The notes beneath the pieces are model-generated. The model did no database searches and was not told the DNA's origin. It saw nothing but the letters and a program-made list of their open reading frames with translations. Made by a program: the position numbers and the translations under genes. Shown in pieces: positions 58,570 to 64,000 of a stretch of DNA of 64,000 nt (its first letter is position 1; every line of letters starts with the position of its first letter). The DNA comes from Oceanospirillum linum (GTDB taxonomy: Bacteria; Pseudomonadota; Gammaproteobacteria; Pseudomonadales; Halomonadaceae), in NCBI RefSeq assembly GCF_001995095.2, contig NZ_MTSD02000001.1, positions 868,001 to 932,000 of the forward strand, read 5' to 3'.

Positions 58570-59466
58570 TCAGAGCAAATCTTTCATTACATCCCGTATA
58601 CAGCTGACCACTTCACGCACGCAGGTCATCCGGGAGTAGTTCGGCCGGATCAGCAGAGAGATATTTCGGGTTGGCTCAGGAGTCTTAAACCGGATATAAC
58701 GAATACGGTGGGTATCTTCCAGGTTATGTGTTGCCAGCCTTGGCAACATTGTCATACCGATACCGCTGGCGACCATATAACGCAGGGTTTCCAGGCTTGT
58801 GGCCTGAAAACGGTGATCTTCTTTTGCTCCGGCAGTAAAGCAATAACCCAGAGCCTGATCTCTGAGACAGTGACCATCTTCCAGTGTCAGTAGCTGTTGA
58901 TTATTCAGGTCATCAAAGGTCACCTGAGTTTTGTTTGCCAGCGAATGCTGAGGCGATACAGCAAGATCCAAAGGCTCTTCAAACAGGTCATAACGTTCAA
59001 CCCCTTGCATATCCTCCAACCAGGGCAAAATCAAAAGATCCAACTTGCCTTCATTCAACTCCTGCATCAACACTTTAGTCTGTTTCTCATGCAGATAGAA
59101 ACTGACCTTAGGCAGGCGCTCATTCAGAGGCTCCATAACATAAGGCAACAAATAAGGTGCCAGAGTCGGAATCATTCCCACATGCAGATCCCCTGCCAAA
59201 GGGTCCAGCAATGTACGGGCTGTTTCTTCAAATACATGTGCAGCGCTAAGTACGTTACGGGCTTCCTTTACCAGCTGTTCCCCTGCAGGAGTTAACATTA
59301 CATTTCTTCGATGACGCTCTACCAACTGTAGATTCAATTGCTCTTCCAGCTTCATAATCTGCCCACTTAGCGTAGGCTGACTCACAAAACAGGCCTCTGC
59401 AGCCCTACCAAAATGTTTAAAGCGGTCAATTGCGTCCAGGTACTCCAGATCCCTTAGCTTTACCAT
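58570..59466 (-). CDS. oxyR: Peroxide-sensing regulator OxyR
   Basis: 298 residues, LysR family. HTH near 18-40 (RAAEACFVSQPTLSGQIMKLEEQL). The two redox Cys are in LEDGHCLRDQALGYCFTAGA, the E. coli OxyR disulfide motif (Cys199 and Cys208 positions). It activates peroxide defence; a matching operator lies before ahpC about 5 kb away in this window. Not in an operon with its targets. Confidence 0.96.
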   Translation of the reverse strand: MVKLRDLEYLDAIDRFKHFGRAAEACFVSQPTLSGQIMKLEEQLNLQLVERHRRNVMLTPAGEQLVKEARNVLSAAHVFEETARTLLDPLAGDLHVGMIPTLAPYLLPYVMEPLNERLPKVSFYLHEKQTKVLMQELNEGKLDLLILPWLEDMQGVERYDLFEEPLDLAVSPQHSLANKTQVTFDDLNNQQLLTLEDGHCLRDQALGYCFTAGAKEDHRFQATSLETLRYMVASGIGMTMLPRLATHNLEDTHRIRYIRFKTPEPTRNISLLIRPNYSRMTCVREVVSCIRDVMKDLL

Positions 59467-59735
59467 AGGCTTCCCCTTACTTATGAGCTATTTATTTTTA
59501 GGTTTTACCTATCTTAGGTTGACCAAACCACGCCTGCAATGACCTGAGGAAACACAAGCTTCGAATAAGATACAAATAATAACCATGATAACTAATCCAG
59601 CATCTTGATTTATATCTGATATAGATCAAAATACCGCCCCCCAGATAACACAAAGCGACACAAAAGTAACAATAAGAAAAAAAGGTTATTTGGCAGGCGG
59701 CAATAAATACTTCATAGATCACCATCAGGATCATC

Positions 59736-59969
59736 ATGGCAATATCAGGCTTACAAACCGCGAAGAAAACAAAACGCAGCTATAAAACAGCACAAGTACC
59801 AACTCCATCTGTGAAGAGAGATCAGAGCCTGGACAATAAGTTAGCAAATGCCCTAAAGCTGGAAACGGCCATGCTTGAGCTGCAAAAAGAGTTCCGTAAT
59901 CGCAGTAAAAGTATCTCTCATCATGTAGGGGAGCTTGGGCAACTGTTAGGGCTGAATCACGCTACCTGA
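59736..59969 (+). CDS. Small basic protein, unrecognised
   Basis: 77 residues; ATG at 59736 with AGGA upstream. Very basic N terminus (AKKTKRSYKTAQ) followed by a long amphipathic helix (DNKLANALKLETAMLELQKEFRNRSKSISHHVGELGQLLGL). No membrane segment or known family. Stands alone between oxyR (divergent) and putA (convergent). Confidence 0.5.
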   Translation: MAISGLQTAKKTKRSYKTAQVPTPSVKRDQSLDNKLANALKLETAMLELQKEFRNRSKSISHHVGELGQLLGLNHAT

Positions 59970-60086
59970 GAAATACATGAACAAAGTATGCCGGAGTGTA
60001 CAGGGAAGGCCTAGCATCGTTAGGGCTAAGGATCTGTCGGCAGAAGACTGTGGTGGGCCAGGAAAGAACGCGTCTGTATCTACGGT

Positions 60087-60126
60087 AAAAACGGACAGGG
60101 CCATTGGCACGCGAATGACCCTGTCC
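60087..60126 (-). terminator. Terminator downstream of putA
   Basis: On the minus strand GGACAGGG (60126-60119) pairs with CCCTGTCC (60100-60093), followed by GTTTTT. About 35 bases past the putA stop. Confidence 0.85.
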
Positions 60127-60159
60127 AAAAGTTTTACTATGTTATGTGATTGAGTGTTC

Positions 60160-63100
60160 TCAGTTCGTGGAAGCGATCAGGCTTGCATTACCACCAGCAG
60201 CGGTTGTATCCACGCACAGGTGACGTTCATGGACAAAGCGCTCAGGCAGATGAGCTTCTGTCAGTAACGGCAGTAAAACACCATCTCGCTTAGCCAATAC
60301 ATTACGATATGCTGTCAGCACCTCGGTGTTAGCATTGCTGGCAATACCATCAATCCCGGTCAGTCCTTGCAATACAGAAGCCTCAACTGCACCATCCAAC
60401 CCAACCACAGGAAGGCCAGCTTCAGCCAGCTGATCCGCCAGTGCTTTAATACCCGGCGCAACCACTACGACCTGATTCCCCTGAGCCAGTGCAACAGCCG
60501 CTTGTTGAGTTGCACTTTCCATATCAGGGCCTACGCACAGAACAAGTCCCCGAGCGTGGAAACTCAGGCGGTTTAACTCTCCCGTCGGCCCCGGCATTTC
60601 TCGGGTAACCAATAAATCGGATCTCACATGAGAAGCCAGAGCACCCAGCTGCTGTTCAACCAGCTCAGTTGCTTTGTCCGATTCAGGCACTGCCAATTTC
60701 AGTGCGCTGTTAACAGCTTCCTGAAGTACCGCTTCGGATACCGCATCACCCTGCAGGGGCTCTGCCCGGTTCTCACCGGCAATATTCTTAAAACGACGTA
60801 CATACAGTGGACCACCGGCTTTAGGCCCGGTACCGGACAAACCTTCACCACCGAAGGGCTGAGAACCCACAATGGCACCAATCTGATTACGGTTCACATA
60901 GCAGTTACCCACATGAACACGCTCAGTTACGTAGTCGATACGGGAATCCATACGGGTGTGCAGACCAAAAGTCAGACCATAGCCACGACCGTTGATATCG
61001 GCGATCACCTGATCCAGCTCACTGGATTCAAAGGTGCAGACATGCAGGACAGGGCCAAAGATCTCTTCTTCCATCTCATTAATGCTGTCCAGCTTGATCA
61101 CGGTTGGCGGTACAAAAGTGCCGGTTGTTGGCACTTCATAGGTTTTCAGGCAGCGACCTTGCTCTTTAAAGGCGTTGATGTGCGCCATGATCTTGTCCTG
61201 AGCCAGCTTGTCGATAACAGGCCCTACATCAGTGCTGATCAACCAGGGGTTACCCACGGTCAGCTCATCCATAGCGCCGTAAAGCATCTCTAGTAGGTGC
61301 TCGGCAATATCTTTCTGTACATAGAGTACACGCAGTGCGGAACAACGCTGACCGGCACTCTGGAAAGAAGATGCCAGTACATCACGGATCACCTGCTCAG
61401 GCAGGGCGGTAGAATCCACAATCATGGCATTCATACCACCAGTTTCCGCAATCAGCGGTGCTTCCGGTGACATATTGGCGGCCATAGAGCGGTTGATGTG
61501 TTGTGCTGTTGGCGTAGAGCCGGTGAAGCAAACACCCTTGATACGGGAATCAGAGGTCAGGGCTGCACCTACAACGGCACCCGCCCCTGGCAACAGCTGA
61601 ATAACATCTTTCGGTATACCGGCTTCATGCATTAGTTCAACAGCACGGGCAGCCATTAGAGCGGTTTGCTCTGCAGGCTTAGCCAGAACCGCATTACCAG
61701 CTGCCAGAGCAGCACAGATCTGACCGGCAAAAATCGCCAACGGGAAGTTCCACGGAGAGATACAAGTGATCAGGCCCCGGGCTGTACCATCAGCACTGTG
61801 CAGTTCCGCTTCATCCGGGTAGTAAAGTGCAAAATCCACGGCTTCACGGATCTCAGCAATACCATCCAACAGAGACTTACCCGCCTCACGGGTCGCCAGT
61901 GCAAACAGCTCCCCGGCATTCGCCTCCATCAGATCGGCGAATTTACGGATGCGGGCACCACGCTCTTCAACCGACAGCGCTTCCCAGGCTTTTTGGCCAC
62001 TTTGTGCGGCAACGATAGCGGTTTCGATATCTTTTTCAGAGGCTTCACGCACCTCACCCACTATATCCTGGTGATTGGCCGGGTTGATGACCGTTTTGGT
62101 GTTCGCACCTTCAACATCACCGGCAATCATAGGTCCTGCCTGCCACTTATGACTCAGGTAGGCTCCGCGCTCTTTATCCAGCTGTTCAACAGTACGAGCA
62201 TCAGTGATATCCCAGCCAATAGAGTTACGACGGGTTTCACCACGCTCTTTATTGCTAAACAGGTCAGCAGAACGGGTAATAACAGGGTTAGAAATACTGT
62301 CCAGTGCCATTACCGTGTCAAACGGATCACGGGCAATATCAGCCGGTGCAATATCATGATCAACAATCTGGTTTACAAAAGAGCTGTTCGCACCATTTTC
62401 CAGTAGGCGGCGTACCAGATAAGCCAGCAGATCCTGATGTGCTCCCACAGGGGCATAGATTCGGCAACGTACTTTACTTTCCTGCACAACCACATCGTGC
62501 AGAGACTCACCCATGCCGTGCAGGCGCTGGAATTCAAATTTATCCAGATCATCCGCCAGATTCATAATTGCAGCCACAGAGTGTGCGTTGTGAGTCGCAA
62601 ACTGCGGGTAGATGCGGTCAGTCATTTTCAGCAACTTAGTAGCACAAGCCACATAAGACACATCGGTGTTCACTTTGCGGGTGAATACCGGGAAGCCTTT
62701 CAGGCCCATCACCTGAGCACGCTTGATCTCTGCATCCCAGTAGGCACCTTTCACCAGACGCACCATGATCTTACGATCCAGTTTCTCAGCGGTGGCGTAC
62801 AGCCAATCAAGGACAAAAGGTGCACGCGGGCCAAAGGCCTGAACCACCACCCCAAAACCATCCCAGCCCGCCAGTTCAGGGCGTGCCAGTACCGCGCCAA
62901 TGACATCCAGCGACAGGTCCAGACGATCCGCTTCTTCCGCATCGATGTTAAAGCCCATATTGGCTTCTTTCGCCATCAGCGCCAACTGGAAGGTACGCTC
63001 AACCAGAGTATCCATTACACTGTCGTATTTACCGAATTCATAACGCGGATGCAGAGCTGACAGTTTTACCGAGATGCCGGGATTTTTACGGATATCATCA

Positions 63101-63819
63101 TATTTGCAGGCCGATGCGATTTTAGCTATCGCTTCAGAATATGCGCGATGATAACGCAGTGCATCAGCATCAGTACGTGCCGCTTCACCCAGCATATCGT
63201 ACGAATAGTTGTAACCACGGGCCTGTTGCTTCTTACCGTTTTTGGTGGCTTCTTCAATGGTGCGGCCCAGTACAAACTGACGCCCTAGCTCCTTCATCGC
63301 TTGTTTAACGGCGGTACGAACCACAGGCTCACCCAAACGCTTAATCATGCCACGTAGAGTCTTGGTCAGGCCCTTTTCATCAGGAGACGCAATCAGTTTT
63401 CCGGTCACCATCAACCCCCAGGTGGAGGTGTTGATCAGTGCTGATTCCGACTGCCCCAGATGCTCCTGCCATTTACCAGGAACAATTTTATCCTCAATCA
63501 GCTCATCAATGGTTTCAGCATCCGGTACACGTAATAGTGCCTCTGCAAGACACATCAGAGCGACACCCTCTTTTGTGGTCAGACCATATTCCGCAAGAAA
63601 ATTTTCCATCATCGAAGGTTTTGCAGATGTGCGAACGCGGGTAATCAATTTTGCCGCTTCATTTGAGATCTGCTGTCGTGTTTCGGCAGACAAGCCTGCC
63701 ATCTCAACCAATGCATTAACCGAATGGGTTTCATCTGCCAAGTAATGGTCACGCATCGCTTCACGGATAGCGGTCGTGGTCATAGCGGCATTTGTTATCG
63801 TCTTCATTGCCTGAGTCAT
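60160..63819 (-). CDS. putA: Bifunctional proline dehydrogenase / P5C dehydrogenase PutA
   Basis: 1219 residues from the ATG at 63819 (MTQAMKTITNAAM), with AAAGGTG upstream; an in-frame start 13 codons earlier is less likely. The N-terminal proline dehydrogenase domain is at about 170-470 (ISVKLSALHPRYE, MVRLVKGAYWDAEIKRAQ). The aldehyde dehydrogenase domain is at about 560-1010 (ISPWNFPLAIFAGQICAALAAGN, catalytic Cys in SAGQRCSALR, GPVLHVCTFE), followed by a C-terminal ALDH-like domain. Oxidises proline to glutamate. It has no N-terminal ribbon-helix-helix domain, so it does not repress itself. A trailing AT-rich region to 64000 holds its promoter. Confidence 0.96.
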   Translation of the reverse strand: MTQAMKTITNAAMTTTAIREAMRDHYLADETHSVNALVEMAGLSAETRQQISNEAAKLITRVRTSAKPSMMENFLAEYGLTTKEGVALMCLAEALLRVPDAETIDELIEDKIVPGKWQEHLGQSESALINTSTWGLMVTGKLIASPDEKGLTKTLRGMIKRLGEPVVRTAVKQAMKELGRQFVLGRTIEEATKNGKKQQARGYNYSYDMLGEAARTDADALRYHRAYSEAIAKIASACKYDDIRKNPGISVKLSALHPRYEFGKYDSVMDTLVERTFQLALMAKEANMGFNIDAEEADRLDLSLDVIGAVLARPELAGWDGFGVVVQAFGPRAPFVLDWLYATAEKLDRKIMVRLVKGAYWDAEIKRAQVMGLKGFPVFTRKVNTDVSYVACATKLLKMTDRIYPQFATHNAHSVAAIMNLADDLDKFEFQRLHGMGESLHDVVVQESKVRCRIYAPVGAHQDLLAYLVRRLLENGANSSFVNQIVDHDIAPADIARDPFDTVMALDSISNPVITRSADLFSNKERGETRRNSIGWDITDARTVEQLDKERGAYLSHKWQAGPMIAGDVEGANTKTVINPANHQDIVGEVREASEKDIETAIVAAQSGQKAWEALSVEERGARIRKFADLMEANAGELFALATREAGKSLLDGIAEIREAVDFALYYPDEAELHSADGTARGLITCISPWNFPLAIFAGQICAALAAGNAVLAKPAEQTALMAARAVELMHEAGIPKDVIQLLPGAGAVVGAALTSDSRIKGVCFTGSTPTAQHINRSMAANMSPEAPLIAETGGMNAMIVDSTALPEQVIRDVLASSFQSAGQRCSALRVLYVQKDIAEHLLEMLYGAMDELTVGNPWLISTDVGPVIDKLAQDKIMAHINAFKEQGRCLKTYEVPTTGTFVPPTVIKLDSINEMEEEIFGPVLHVCTFESSELDQVIADINGRGYGLTFGLHTRMDSRIDYVTERVHVGNCYVNRNQIGAIVGSQPFGGEGLSGTGPKAGGPLYVRRFKNIAGENRAEPLQGDAVSEAVLQEAVNSALKLAVPESDKATELVEQQLGALASHVRSDLLVTREMPGPTGELNRLSFHARGLVLCVGPDMESATQQAAVALAQGNQVVVVAPGIKALADQLAEAGLPVVGLDGAVEASVLQGLTGIDGIASNANTEVLTAYRNVLAKRDGVLLPLLTEAHLPERFVHERHLCVDTTAAGGNASLIASTN

Positions 63820-64000
63820 ATCGACACCTTTCGTTATTATGGGAATAATGCTCTGCATTCTAGCTTTTGACGAATAGACTTATTCTCTATTTTTTTTTCA
63901 TATTTAAAACTTTGTTTTATTTTTCAACCAAAAAACAAACCGAATATTAAAAATAAGTCTATTTATTTAGTTAATTAGACTATAGAGTTCTAATAAACTA

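Overview
The window looks like chromosome of a motile, aerobic marine gammaproteobacterium of the Oceanospirillales/Pseudomonas side of the class. This is inferred from gene order (suhB-trmJ-isc-ndk-rlmN-pilW-rodZ-ispG-hisS-yfgM-bamB-der is collinear with the Pseudomonas block), from protein resemblance, and from catabolic genes such as paaABCDE, a 3-hydroxybenzoate-type hydroxylase, mesXD and putA. No species is claimed.

Layout. 1-756: the end of an unrecognised gene and a stand-alone protein resembling the C-terminal domain of the flagellar switch protein FliG. 775-14280 (minus strand): a core block for ribosome assembly (der), outer-membrane assembly (bamB, yfgM), histidyl-tRNA synthesis (hisS), isoprenoids (ispG), cell shape (rodZ), type IV pili (pilW), rRNA/tRNA methylation (rlmN, trmJ), nucleotides (ndk) and a reduced Fe-S cluster operon holding only iscR, iscS and iscA. 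14637-15431: a SuhB homologue whose phosphatase active-site residues appear to be lost. 15653-21588 (minus): secF, secD, yajC, tgt, queA. 21744-26456: tRNA-Leu(CAA) and a 4.6-kb remnant genomic island bounded by a 37-nt repeat of the tRNA 3' end. The island carries a DUF1566/M48 membrane protease fusion, a truncated integrase, and an ImmA/IrrE regulator-protease paired with a DUF4411 PIN-like protein.

26519-40272: an aromatic hydroxylase, the folate-independent methionine synthase pair mesX-mesD, a YgjP metalloprotein, a FecR-domain protein, a chemoreceptor, an orphan flagellin with a sigma-28 promoter, a divergent MerR/MATE pair, a YjiH carrier and two small proteins. 40801-44787: paaABCDE, the phenylacetyl-CoA epoxidase, without the rest of the pathway. 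44886-50117: a YebC/YeeN protein, a soluble zinc-binding-domain chemoreceptor, glutathione-dependent formaldehyde detoxification (frmA, frmB) and a LysR regulator. 50390-53196: a solitary amino-acid-type binding protein followed by a membrane diguanylate cyclase. 53258-59466: a peroxide-stress set (OxyR-type operator, ahpC, ahpF, and oxyR further on) interrupted by an unrecognised large protein behind a good sigma-28 promoter and by gcvR. 59736-63819: a small protein and putA.

Main points of interest: the Isc operon without iscU, hscBA or fdx together with an IscS lacking its C-terminal tail; the degenerate SuhB; the sigma-28-controlled unknown protein at 56212, which has lost its own 3' end; the FliG-C-like protein; and the tRNA-Leu island. 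No CRISPR array, rRNA or intact insertion sequence was seen. All family assignments were made by reading the sequence, without database searches.
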